Source: Echinometra lucunter
Taxonomy: Eukaryota > Echinodermata > Echinoidea > Camarodonta > Echinometridae
DNA length: 64,000 nt
Assembly: GCA_029962745.1 (NCBI GenBank)
Contig: CM057155.1
Coordinates: forward strand, 33,062,361 to 33,126,360
Direction of reading: 5' to 3'
The notes under the pieces were generated by a model, which saw nothing but the letters and a program-made list of their open reading frames with translations, was not told the origin of the DNA and did no database searches. This document shows positions 10,591 to 21,603 of this stretch, one piece after another. Numbering within the stretch: the stretch's first letter is position 1; each line of letters starts with the position of its first letter. Position numbers and translations under genes: made by a program.

Positions 10591-11596
10591 ACCCCCCCCC
10601 CCCCCATCATCACTTCTGCTTGTCTTCAGAGATACTCCATAAATGCATCAGTCTGTCCGATCTGAATGTCATTTAGATAGACATATTTTTCAAAGCCAAG
10701 CATATCTGCTAGATGATCCTTGAAAAAACATGGGTGACTTGATTTGCTGAATATAAGAACAAACAAAAGAGACTGACATACAATATATGAGACAAAGAAT
10801 GTCACATTTATTAGGCAGAGATAAAAAGAAGTGATCAAAGATATGAGCCTTGATGAAAAAAAAACAGTTTTGTATCTGATCTTCTAATCCTGTGTAAATG
10901 TTTTAATAAATACATAATAAATAAATAAATATATGATAAAAAATAGATAAATGAATGTTCTGAAAAATTTACTGAAGTTAGAAATACACATTGGTCAAAA
11001 CTAGGACTGAATAAGTACATTATAATGTATTTAATCATTTTCAGTCACTTTATTAAGTGAACAGAATAAAAAGAAATGAGTAGACAGCTTGAGCCAACAT
11101 TAAGACAACTAAGTAAAAAAGAAATTAGGCCCATATCTTTGCATTATTTGACCCATATCCCGTTGGTATATTTATCTCAGGTTTTAGATCAAATTGGAGA
11201 GCATTATGTCTGAGAGCCTAGCTCTGTGTGGCCTCATAATGATCCCTCATGGCTAAAAACATGTTCAGTGGGGGAACTAATGGCAGGAACTGGCAAAACC
11301 CTCATTGCAAGAGGGAACAGGTGACACAGGTTGGTTCTATTTCTCCACCAGAAGTTAAAACAAGCATTCCCACCCTGACTGTCAGTGTCATCCACAAAAT
11401 TAGATGCCATTTCCAGATAAGTGTGGTACTAAGACACTACTGAGCTAGTGCTGTTACTTTTGTGCCTGCTTCCTTGAGGCCTGTAACCTGCAAAGAGGCG
11501 CGACTTTTTCTGAGAGATCCTACAGTGCTTGTGTAATAACGCAGTCTGTATTTTGAAAAAAAAGTAAAAAGAGAGAAGGGAAAGACAAATATGCAG
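10591..11596. other. AT-rich intergenic stretch
   Basis: No gene is supported. It contains a C-run at about 10591-10604 and an A/T-rich tract with ataaata repeats around 10900-10960. Short open frames here are low-complexity and lack splice or homology support. Confidence 0.5.
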
Positions 11597-12150
11597 GTAC
11601 TGTATAAGCTGAAATTTTTGCGGTGTTTTTATTTTCGCGAATTTCGCGAATCACTCGCCTATCGTGAATTTAACAACACGCTAAAATATCTGCACATTTG
11701 CTTTAGCTCTCTTCATCGGCACATTGTTGCTATGCACTATGTGGAAAGTGCAGCAGTCCTCCGTGTAGTGTGTAGCATCATATCACAACACACAGAGAAA
11801 TTGTCACTCACCACAAGTTAGTTTCGTAGTCACTTCCAAATCCCCTATAAGAAGCCAAAATCTGCTACCAAAAATGCGGAATTGGTGCAATTTTTCCAAA
11901 GCATGCAGCATTTTAGTGGGGTGGTAAGAAAGAGAGTCGCCGAAAACGCGCTTTTTTGTTTATCGCAAGCTATTGGCAAAAAAATAATCGAAAAAGAAAA
12001 CCTTACGGATCTGCCGATATGGCTCTTTCATATGTACTGTTCCGTCTTGCTACTGCTCTTGTGCTTGCGAAATCAACAACTCGCGAAAATGTCTGTGAGC
12101 CTGTGATTCGCGAAAATATCTGTACGCGAAAATATTGGTTTATACAGTAC
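11597..12150. mobile_element. Non-autonomous TIR element (554 bp)
   Basis: The left end gtactgtataagctgaaat is mirrored by the right end ggtttatacagtac. Subterminal gcgaa-type repeats (ttcgcgaa, cgcgaaaata) cluster near both ends. Ends of the form TA-ctgtat...atacag-TA suggest a TA target-site duplication, as in Tc1/mariner or pogo-like elements. It has no transposase frame. Confidence 0.75.
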
Positions 12151-12425
12151 TTTTGCAGAAGAAATTAATAGACTAATCCAGAAAGAACCTACAAAATTTA
12201 CTTCTGTCAAATACATTTCCTTCAGTTAAAACAACCGAATACAATATTGTGATTTTTTTGACACCCTTTTCTCAATGCATGCACATTCTGCACCTACCCC
12301 TGAAAAGCATACCCTTTTCCTTGTTTGGTTTTTGTTTTTTCTCACGGATGCTGTCCTTGTTTAAAAAAGGAAGTGAAGATACATTGTGCAGCATGATTTG
12401 GTACCCCAGGGAACTGCCTGATGGG

Positions 12426-12836
12426 TCATAAAAAGGGGACAAAGGAAATATATTCATGTACATACTTATCGTTTACTGAAGCCTCGTCTGCCGACTTGGG
12501 TGATGCTAATGAAAACAAACTGCTCGTACTATCGGTACTGCATGCACTCTGCCTCTCAGGACATGGACTTGCTTCAAACAGGCTTTGGAGGTCAACATCC
12601 AGAGAAACTAATGCATTGATTTTACTCTTGTTTGGTATTGTTGCATCTGGATTCTTGCTCTCAACATCTATGTATTCGTCCCATTCTCGTGAATAGGTTT
12701 GCAGTTTGACCGTTGAGTGAAAAGAAATGTCAAACGCCTTTCAGATTTCATCTGTTACACCCTGTACATCGTTACAGTCCAGTGTTATTGTTTTTATAGA
12801 TGATCCTGATTTGACCAGAAAATTATACTTTTCCAT
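12426..12836 (-). pseudogene. Unknown transposon-associated protein with an in-frame TGA
   Basis: The frame opens with ATG at 12836 (MEKYNFLVKSGSSIKTITL) and runs 137 codons to a TGA at 12428-12426. One TGA at 12743-12741 interrupts it after GVTDEI. The frame then continues sensibly as KAFDISF, LQTYSREWDEYIDVE and a Ser-rich acidic tail. The layout (a short beta-rich N-terminal block, then xYSREWDEYIDVE) recalls PB1-like domains fused to transposon proteins in marine invertebrates, but that likeness is weak. It is probably the downstream partner of the 13405-15032 gene on the same strand. Treating it as a pseudogene is an inference from the single stop. Confidence 0.4.
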
Positions 12837-12851
12837 GGTTTTCAAATCAGA

Positions 12852-13062
12852 TTAGTGATTAATATAGTGCACCTTACAGACAATTCTGTGTTCAATGATC
12901 TGATTAATAGCAAAGAGAAATCCTTCCAGGCTATAAAATACAATGCAGCGTTCCTCTCCAAGTACTGTATCTGTAATGTCAAACTTGAGAATGCAAATTT
13001 GGTCCATAAGGTTCATGAAGTCCTTTTTGTCTTGAAATCCTATGGTGAAGACATTCATCATT
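12852..13062 (-). other. Possible exon of the adjacent transposon-like gene
   Basis: A 70-codon frame follows a strong acceptor (tcttttcttttttccatgcag, read here as cttttttccatgcag) and ends in TAA. The peptide (QDKKDFMNLMDQICIL ... VFYSLEGFLFAINQII) matches nothing I recognise. It lies between two transposon-like frames on the same strand, hence the tentative exon call. Confidence 0.3.
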
Positions 13063-13404
13063 CTGCATGGAAAAAAGAAAAGAAATTTGTTAGTTACAAA
13101 TTACATTTACTAAAAAAACACCAATTTTCAAATTCTAATCACACTTTTAAATATAAAGTGAGAAGTTTGCAAACAAGTTTGCATTCCAGACAAGATACAA
13201 GATAGACTACGCAGTCACATGATCTATACAAAATCTTTTGAAACGCATTTTGGCAATTCGTTTCATGAATGCATCTTGACTTCATTCGGTTCAGCTTTTG
13301 TCCATAATTTGCAAAGCTTCTATCTATTAGCTGTGCAGAAATGCTATCCAGTAGCGTGTGACATTGCCTTAATTTACCTTGATTTTTCATAGCATGTATG
13401 TGCT

Positions 13405-15032
13405 TTATAGCCAATCTTCATCCAATATGTAATGCTTGAGGACAATGAAGTTCTTTCTGCCAGTTTCATACACATGAAGCGCGTAGAAGTCTGCAAGGTC
13501 CTTCTTGGTCACAATTTCAAGTAGGCGTGGCTTTGGCATCTCTACTTCATATGCATGGTATCTCTTCTCAAGGGACAGGGTCCTCAGTTTATGGCAAATA
13601 AAAAAAACTTCACAATTCCTCAGTACAATACTGATTATCTGTCTAAATTCACCAAATCCTCCTTTGAAGGAAGTACAAAGACACAGTCCCTTGGTGTATT
13701 TGATGCCACTGATGGTAACTGATGATGCTTTCTCAATGTTGACCTCTGGACAATTTAACTGTGAAATTGTTTCTCCCAAATCTTCAGGAAGCTCATCGGT
13801 ATTTATCTGTGAGGTTGTTTGTGGAAAAATGCCTTCATCAGCGATATTGTCACATGAATTGTGATAACATTGTAGAAGTTGATGTCGTTTTGCAAGTGTA
13901 AGGCGTATGTTCTTAGTGTTCTTAGTCTGTTTCGCAATACTCTTGAAGTAGCTATGCTTGGCTTCAAATCTAAGAGTACCACAATGAACAAGGGTGCCAA
14001 ATTTTCGAGTGAGACTTGGATAGTGCATTAGAAAGTGAATTTTTGGAATCATAGCCTCTGATCCAAACATATCACAAAATAATTCAACAAAATCTGTGAT
14101 ATATGCATACGTTAGTGAAATGCACTATGAACATGGCGGACAAAGAAAGTGGACAAAATAAACAACCCCTCATTCTACCCTTCACAATGGTTCTGGTAGT
14201 CAAAAGAACATCCCTTCACAGCTATTATGTTTAATCATGTAGTTCCAGGTGAATATGCATGTGACACCTGTTCCACATATTTTAGACAATAGCAGTGAAG
14301 GGATGTTCTTTTGACTACCAGAACCATTGTGGAGGGTAGAATGAGGGGTTGTTTATTTTGTCCACTTTCTTTGTCCGCCATGTTCATAGTGATGGTCTCT
14401 TCACACTGCACAGGCATCATAACAATGTCCAAAATACTGACAAGCAACAAAGTCAACTCCCATGCTGGTTCCGTCTCGAGAACATGATCAGAATAGAGCA
14501 AAGGAAAGAATCGCATGAAGTTCCATATCTGAGAAGCATTTTGCTTCAGATATGCGGTTGTTATCAGTTTTGAAGGTTTGTTCACTTTATCACTGTAAGG
14601 AATGTTTGTGATACAATCGTTTATCAAAGCCACATCCAACAGTTTTTGTTGCTTAAACTGTGTCAGTATTGTTTTCATCACATGAGGACAAACTCCCTCT
14701 AAAAGGTCATGGGCAGGATCTGGGTGTAACCTGTTAATGGCATGAAAATACCCTAAATTGTTTAGAGGGGATTTTGTTTTGAGACCATAAACTGAAGACA
14801 AATGTTCATGTGTAAGGGCAAGTTCTATCTGTCTGTCATATCCTTCCACAGACCTCTCATTTAAAGTGGAGGAGATGAATTTACCTAGAGGCCCTTCCAA
14901 GACATTTCGAGTACACATGCAATATCTACAAAACTGATTACATGTGAAATTCTCAAGGAATCCTCCTATTGAATGACTGGCAATATTATCTCCTGCAAGA
15001 AAGCTTAATGTCCCCTTGATAACATGATTATG
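13405..15032 (-). pseudogene. Transposase-like gene (HDLLEGV family), split by a foldback insertion
   Basis: The minus strand is open from 15032 to 14392 and again from 14122 to 13405. Motifs in order are LSFLAGDNIASHSIGGF, CRYCMCTRNVLEGPLG, DPAHDLLEGVCPHVMK, WNFMRFFPLLY, WELTLLLVSILDIVM, then IPKIHFLMHYP, then LRFEAKHSYFKSIAKQTKN. These belong to a widespread animal family that resembles tnp2/CACTA-type transposases, usually annotated as uncharacterised. I assign the family by motif, not by search. A 269-bp inverted-repeat element (14123-14391) interrupts the frame; the two halves are in register once it is discounted. The 5' end stops where a TG-starting LTR candidate begins (15031). The protein ends with a TAA after LDEDWL. 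Confidence 0.6.
14123..14391. mobile_element. 269-bp foldback element inserted in a transposase-like gene
   Basis: The ends are cactatgaacatggcggac and its reverse complement, and the arms are about 100 bp each, nearly perfect. The centre includes a loop of roughly 65 bp. ATG flanks both ends (14120-14122 and 14392-14394), a possible 3-bp target duplication. No intron borders are present at the ends, so it is an insertion and not an intron. Confidence 0.8.
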
Positions 15033-16655
15033 TTAAGAGTGAAGAGGATATGTTGAATGTATTTTGACCTGATGTATTGATTGGTTGTGGCATTGCTTCC
15101 ATGTGCATTGTATAGTGTAGTCCCATGTATAGACATAGGTACATATTATGTGGAGAGCGATAATCTCCTAGTATAAGCCTACATACGTAAGGTGGATTTG
15201 TATAGAGTGTTGCTGAGAGTAATTTCAGGCCAATTTCAGGTAGTTTACTGTAGTTATGGCAGGACAAATTCCTCTGCCTCCTCCACTCAAAGTGGATGGG
15301 GACCTAAGTGGAAATTGGAAGAAATTCAAGCAGTTGTGGACCAGTTATGAGGTTGTCACTGGATTACTTGATAAAGATGACAAGGTCCGTTCAGCTACGT
15401 TCATTACAGCTCTAGGGATAGACGCTCTAGACATACATAATAATATTCCATTTACCAATGAAGAAGAGGCTGAAAGCATGAGTACCATTTTAAGTCTTTG
15501 GGATAGTCATTGCAAGGGTGCAACTAATGTGATATATGAAAGGTACAGATTCAGCAACTGTACACAGGGTTCTGATAGTTTTGATACATTTCTTGTCAAA
15601 CTAAGATCACTAGCCAAGTCATGTGACTATGGCATGTTGACCGATGATCTTATTCGTGACAGAATTGTGTGTGGTGTAAAGGATGTAGGGCTACAAAAAA
15701 AGCTCTTGCAGGAATCTAAATTGGATTTGGCAGCATGCATAAAGGTCTGTAGGGCATTTCAGGCCACCAAAGCCCAAATCAAGGATATGATGGCCTCAGA
15801 AGAAAGAGTGTCGTATGTCAATGATCAAAAACAAAAATCAAGTGGTAATCAGAAAGCCAGAGGAAAGGGCAATGACAGTAAAGCTGTGCTCATAGATAAA
15901 TGCAAGTATTGTGGTGGAAGTCACCCAGTAAGGCAATGCCCAGCTTATGGCAAGAAGTGTAAGAAGTGTGGCAACCCAAATCACTTTGCCAAGGTCTGTA
16001 AGAATGAGGAAACAAAACACAAAAACAAGGTCAAACTTGTACAAGATGATGATGATGAAGAGGTATTAGTCCTAAACGCAATTGGGGGTGAGGCCTTCAA
16101 AGACAAAATAATGGCCACTTTCTTGATACGAGGCAAGAAAATCTCTATGCAGATTGACAGCGGAGCCACATGTAATGTGATCCCAAAGAGGCATGTACCC
16201 GATAATGCTCAGGTTACCCCTTGTACTAAAAGATTATCGTTGTATGGTAACAAGGCAACAGTAGAAGGAATAGTGGTATGTACCATTAGTGTCAAAAATC
16301 CGAAGAACCATAAGAAATATGATGTAAAGTTTGTGGTTGTTGAAGAGGACTGCACACCCTTGATTGGCGCTAGGATGTCGCAGATCATGAACATCCTCAA
16401 AGTTCAACACCAAAACTTCATGGTAGGGTCAGTTTCAGAAGTTTGCACAGTGGTAGGTAGTGGTCCAAACAAAGAAGAAGTGATAAATGCATACCCGAAA
16501 GTCTCCAAGGGTCAGGGGAAGATGCCCGGGAGAGTGCATCTACAAGTGGATCCATCTGTTGAGCCTGTGGTAATGCCTCCAAGGCGTGTACCCTTGGCAG
16601 TAAAGGCAAAGTTGAAAGCAGAATTGGCTAGACTAGAGGGATTAAGTTATATTAT
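15031..16655 (+). pseudogene. Ty3/gypsy retrotransposon: gag-protease half
   Basis: A frame starts at ATG 15256. It carries a gag-like helical region, two CCHC zinc knuckles (CKYCGGSHPVRQC and CKKCGNPNHFAKVC, around residues 215-250), an acidic linker, and an aspartic protease (MQIDSGATCNVIP, about residue 298, later PLIGA). It stops matching the family in the segment leading into reverse transcriptase (VHLQVDPSVEPVVMPPRRVP, then LKAELARLEGL). The 225 bp upstream begins TGTTAAGAG and may be a 5' LTR and leader; no second LTR is seen. The rest of the polyprotein lies inverted at 16815-17830. The open frame continues past the break into a 54-bp repeat. Confidence 0.8.
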
Positions 16656-16814
16656 ATCAACAGCATGTATGCTGAAAGAGCATGGAGATATGGCACCAAC
16701 AAGACCTACATCAACAGCAAGCGTGCTGAAAGAGCATGGAGATATGGCACCAACAAGACCTACATCAACAGCAAGCGTGCTGAAAGAGCATGGAGATATG
16801 GCACCAACAAGACC
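16656..16814 (+). repeat. 54-bp tandem repeat, three copies, at a rearrangement junction
   Basis: Units start at 16656, 16710 and 16764. The first differs at two or three bases. Each encodes 18 residues containing LKEHGDMAPTRP in the frame of the preceding gag-protease. The core agagcatggagata recurs in the opposite orientation at about 17820-17850, where it encodes KKEHGDTAPK at the end of a zinc-finger exon. Confidence 0.85.
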
Positions 16815-17830
16815 TTATATCTATATACATAATCATGATGACCCTCTAGTCCGAATACTTGTGCTAACAACTCTTTCTCGATTTGAGAGTACCGAGTTTC
16901 TGTTGGTGTGAGAGCACGGCTCGCGTAGGACACCAGTTGTCCATCCTGGAGCAATGCAAACCCGAGTCCATATTGGGATGCATCGCCTTGTCCTTCGGTG
17001 GGACACTTTTCATCGAAATATCTCAAGACCGGAGCGCGCCTGACCAGGTCTTTGATTTCCTGGAACGTTTCTTCTTGTTCCTGTCCCCACAGGAATTCTG
17101 CACCTTTGTGCGTAAGGCGTCTTAGCTCTTCGCTAATGTCTGATAAACGCAGGTGGAATTTCCCGAGATACTTCACCATGCCCACGAATCATTGAATTGC
17201 TTCAACCGAGTCTGGACGCGTCATGTTTCGTATGGCTTCTACTTTGCTCGGATCGATTTTCAGTCCATCCTTACTCAGGACATGTCCCATGAACTTGATT
17301 TCTTGCGATTTGTATTCTAACTTCTCACTGAGGCGAATTCCTCGTTCAGAGCATCTCTCAAGGAACGCTTTCAAGTTCTCATCATGGTTGGCACTTGCTT
17401 CAGCCATGTCGGCTCCATGTCCTGTTATGACGATGTCATCCGCGATTTTGAACACACCCTCCAACCCCTCCAAGTTACAGTCCAGTTGTTGTTGGAATAT
17501 TTACGGTGCTGGCGAGATCCCGAAGGGCATTCTGTTCTACTGGTATCTGCCCCATGGTGTTTGGAAGGTTGTCAATCGGGCTGACTCGTTATCTAGTTCT
17601 ATTTGTAGAAAGCCTTCTTCACAGTCCACTTTGGTGAAGACTTTAGCTTGGAACATGTGCGGTAGCACATCTTCAATTACGGGGAGAGGGTAATGTCCCC
17701 TCTTCATAGCCTTATTCAAGTGCAGAGGATCTATACATACTCTGATACTGCCATTCGGCTTCTGTACTGTAACCAAACCAGATACCCATTCTGTTGGTTC
17801 TACTACCTTCTCTTTTTGGTGCTGTATCTC
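16815..17830 (-). pseudogene. Ty3/gypsy retrotransposon: reverse transcriptase-RNase H half, inverted
   Basis: On the minus strand the RT blocks appear in order: VEPTEWVSGLVTVQKPNGS, CIDPLHLNKAMKRGHYPLP, FTKVDCEEGF (first catalytic Asp), then IADDIVITGHG (catalytic ADD), FMGHVLSKDGLKIDPSK, then RNase H with DASQYGLGFALLQDG and YASRALTPTETRYSQIEKE. Two nonsense codons interrupt it, one after FGISPAP and one after VEAIQ at about 17187, so it is dead. It ends at YVYRYKV, where RNase H would continue, and abuts the 54-bp repeat. Its upstream edge meets the zinc-finger exon at about 17820-17830. Confidence 0.85.
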
Positions 17831-18233
17831 CATGCTCTTTCTTGACATGCTTTCTGTGACCCTGCATTGACACATATTCTTTTTTGCAGAGTGGGCACGA
17901 GAACTTGATGTTTGCCAAATAATCTGGACCCTCGTGAAATGCAAACTTGTCTACAATCTCTGCAAGTTTTTCCTTGACATACACCGTCAGCTCCATGGTC
18001 ATTGCATCAAAAGCATTCTCAGTTTGTTCAGAATGCACATCATCCATTCCAAAGAATTCCAGGGTTGCACTTATGATTAAGGCATCTGTATATTTGGTAA
18101 TGAAATCTACAGCAGCATTCACATCCTTCATAGGCTTATCAGCAATGTTGGTTAGTTTCAAGAAGTTCTTGGCAGCATAGAGTGTCCCAGGATCCCTGGA
18201 TGACTGGGTGGAGTACAACAGCTTCCATATGAC
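17820..18233 (-). CDS. DUF6589-like gene, zinc-finger exon
   Basis: The acceptor is tgtgtactgaag, before VIWKLLYSTQSSRDPGTLY. The exon ends with a C2H2 finger (C-P-L-C ... H-R-K-H) and KKEHGDTAPK. The true stop is not identifiable because the sequence passes into the inverted gypsy segment. Confidence 0.6.
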
Positions 18234-18372
18234 CTTCAGTACACAATGGAGAGCAAATAATTATGTAATAACACATTTTCATGATAAATAAGACATTTAC
18301 ATGGAATGCTATTACTGTTCCATGTAAGTCAGAAAAGAAGCTATACTTTTTAAAATGTATCACAAATTTGAT

Positions 18373-18721
18373 AGAATATATATCACAATTCTTTCACCAT
18401 ATTTAGGTAGAATAACTCTTCCATTTTCATTTGTGGGGTCTCATTTTCTTATTTATTGGAAATGAGTCAGTTAATACATCACTGTGAAAACCCATTTGTG
18501 CCAACATCAACAATGCCTTGCCTGCATTGGATGCACTACACAATATGCAAGTGCAATGAAACAGACAGAGCATTGTTGATGTATGCACAAATGAGTTTTC
18601 AATTGATGCATTAATTGCCTCCTGTCCATTACATTCATTACTAATACCCCACAAATGTGGTAACAAATTAAAAGAGAAGAGTTACTCTTTCTAACAGTGG
18701 TAAAAGAATTATGATATATTC
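18373..18721. mobile_element. Foldback MITE (349 bp) in an intron
   Basis: The ends gaatatatatcacaattctt and its near-complement aagaattatgatatattc flank arms of about 145 bp. The arms pass through aactcttcc/gagttactc, tttgtgggg/ccccacaaa and catcaacaatgc/gcattgttgatg. The loop is about 50 bp. It lies between exons 3 and 4 of the DUF6589-like gene. Confidence 0.75.
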
Positions 18722-19126
18722 ATATATTTTTTATATAAGCAAGTTAACAATAGTAGCATATTTAGGTCTCACATGGCAGAACAGTCATAGCAATAAAGAG
18801 AGAACTTCATAATCCTCATCTCACATTAAATAATTGCTTTCATGTAATTAATGGAGATGGGGAATGCAGTAAAGGGCTACATGCAAAGCTTTATTATTTT
18901 TGCAAATTAGATAAAAAAGGAAGCTTCAATGTTAACAAGTACCAATTCTTATACCTGGAATTATGTTTAAAACCAAGTTTGAAATATTTAGAGAACTTAG
19001 AAGTTTTTAAAACTATTCTGGAATTTTCACAATATTTTCCATCATTCACTGATGCCTTTCTCAAGTAGTATGCATCTTAGCACTACAAAAATGCAAGCAA
19101 AATCAAATTTCATTCACGTACCATAC

Positions 19127-19382
19127 CTCTAAGAAATTTGCCATAGTATGAAAGTCATCGATGACTGGAATGACACCCTCCCACTTTCCTGCTGATGTTT
19201 GGCTGTCCTGTCTGTCTAATTTGGCATTCATTTGACGCTCACAGGTAAGCAGATCTCCTCCACTGATGATAGGCAGTTGTTTTACCATTTGCTGTCTCAG
19301 GGATGTATTTGTTCATTGCATCCAAGATGGCCACCATCCCCTCATTAGTGTTCTCATTTTCTGTCAACACACCAAGATTGAC
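19127..19382 (-). CDS. DUF6589-like gene, exon 3 with a one-base frame change
   Basis: The acceptor is gattaaactcag and the donor is ttagag|gtatgg. The first part reads VNLGVLTENENTNEGMVAIL and the second reads QLPIISGGDLLTCERQ and VIPVIDDFHTMANFLE in another frame. The switch lies near 19285-19295. Confidence 0.6.
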
Positions 19383-20270
19383 CTGAGTTTAATCAACAAA
19401 ATTGAAAATCAGATATTTCCTCCAAACAGTTTATATATGTTTTTTTTTTTTAATATATTATTTCATTTTGGGGGGGGGGGGGATAATTTCAGGGTTTTTT
19501 TTTTTCTTTACACTTTGCAACATACATGTAGCAAAAAGGAATGTAAATATTATTCTAAGTTAAGATTTTCCTTCAAAGACTGTTTTAGAAGAAAAACAAA
19601 TGTACTTGCTCATGCATAATATTGATATTTGTTTTATTGGAACAGGTTGAAAGAATTTATTTCCCTTTAGTTTAATATACAATCTCATTGGTTTTATTGC
19701 AGTCTTCTGTGGAAAATTTGAACTTGAAAAGTGTCAAGTTAATACTTCAGTGCTGCTTTTTCTCTTCCTATCTTTTACTACCCATAAGGATGTAGAATAT
19801 TCATCTTCATAAGAAAAGGAGTGAGCTTGCTTTACATTTTTGAAAATAGAGACTCGACTTTAACCAGTAGATTGTACCTGTTTTACTATGTAAAATGTTG
19901 GTGACTATAATGCTGCCTTGGCATAATGTTTTGTATACAACATTTGTTTAGATCACACTGATTTTTGTAATTCTTGCTTGATTTTGATCAACAAAAATGG
20001 AAAGATACAGAAAAAATAGCAAATATTTTCTGTCAGTCTAGTAGATCTCTGTGTACTGTAATTGTGAAAAATATATTACTTCTGCCAGATTTGTAACTAG
20101 GTAAATAGGTCATGAATAAAAGCAGTGATCCCTAAAATATTTTGTATTTTTTCACTTCATTTACTAATATTATAAAAAAAAATGTAGACATTCAAAAAAC
20201 AATTGCCTTCATTACAAATCCCTCCATTTCATCTGACTCAAGTTTTACAGTGAACAAATTTCAAACTCAC
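19383..20270. other. Intron of the DUF6589-like gene
   Basis: AT-rich, with a T-run (about 19440), a G-run (19470-19482) and another T-run near 19494-19505. No coding or repeat structure beyond these is seen. Confidence 0.6.
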
Positions 20271-21065
20271 AACTTTGCTCTTCTTCTTTGTTGCCTCCAT
20301 ATACTTGTGTTGTTTGAACTCTGGAACATATGGGCGGAACCAGTCAAGTGCAGGAACATTCTGGACAATCCATTGTCCAACTAACATTATCCATTCATTT
20401 CTCAATGCATCATTGTCATTGACTGTGGGAAGAAAGGTTGACAGGGGACAGGTTTTGATGTCAGCAGTAGGACCTTTGTTTGGCAGAGAGAAATCAACAA
20501 TTCTGTTCTCAACAGCGATCATGTGGTAGTAATGGAGATCTTGACTTCCTTTCTCCATTGTCATTTGACGGGGATTTATGCGAATATCCACACTGTCTCC
20601 ATTAATAACAAAACCTGGGTGTCTGGTTTTGTTAAAGTCATTGAGATTTTCCTTTGCTGATGCCTCCTGACTTTCTTGGAATCTCTCTTCTTCTGCATGT
20701 TCAGTCTCCACTCTTTCCTTCCAACAAAGTACATCTAAATCATAGTCCTTACCCATTTCCAGTTGCTTATTGATGAGTGTAGCATAAGAAACAGTCATTC
20801 CTCGAGCATGCATCCGGTGGATTGCCTTTACTCCTGCTCCATTACTGCGAAGAGCGAGTGCTGTCAATGTTTGATGAGCTGCGACATGCTCACTCCTGCA
20901 AAAGAGGAGCACAGCAGCTGCCGTCATCAAACCTGGAAGGATGGTCTTGTATGCCTTCTTCTTGCGCATTTCAATGTCTGGATTCACTCCAGCTGTCTTC
21001 AGACAGGTAAGCATTGTTGGTGCCTTCTCCTCCATTTCCTTTTCTTGCTTCTCATATGACCAGTT
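20271..21065 (-). CDS. DUF6589-like gene, main exon
   Basis: The acceptor is tctttcattttag and the donor is aaagtt|gtgagt. The 265 open codons include ATLINKQLEMGKDYDLDVL and HYYHMIAVENRI. The exon is uninterrupted, so the gene may still be translated at least this far. Confidence 0.7.
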
Positions 21066-21603
21066 CTAAAATGAAAGAGAAAACAAACTTCATGAAAATA
21101 TATGGTAATGTACTGTCATACATACACACACAATCACACATATTCACATCCCAGCCCCCCCCCCCCCCGACCTACCAGAGTGAAATAAAAATAACTTAAA
21201 GTGCACATTAAATCTAAGAAAAAGATGGCAAGTTTTTAAAATCTTTGCTATTATACAGGTAATTTGTGGAACATATTGTAAGGACAGTTCCCAAATCAAA
21301 AGGTAAGGGCAGTTAGAGTAACTTGAAAGAAATTAGTTATGTTTTTTAACTTGCATTATTTTGCATATTATCCCATATCAATATGAGCTATAGCTAGTTG
21401 ATCAGACTTGATTAAAGGGAATATTTAGTAGTCTAGTTGTCGAGAAGATCTAGCCTATAAATTAAAAGCAACGCTTTATTCCAATTTTATTGTACAAATC
21501 ATTTGCTTTGAGCAAAACACATACTTAAAAGGACTTTTAAACTAAACATTTTTACTGTAAACCTTCATTGCACTTCATGGCACATATTCCATTCTTTACT
21601 TAC

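Noticed and set aside
14123..14391. Foldback in the transposase-like gene as an intron
   Set aside because: The ends do not have GT-AG on the coding strand and the arms are inverted repeats, so it is an insertion.
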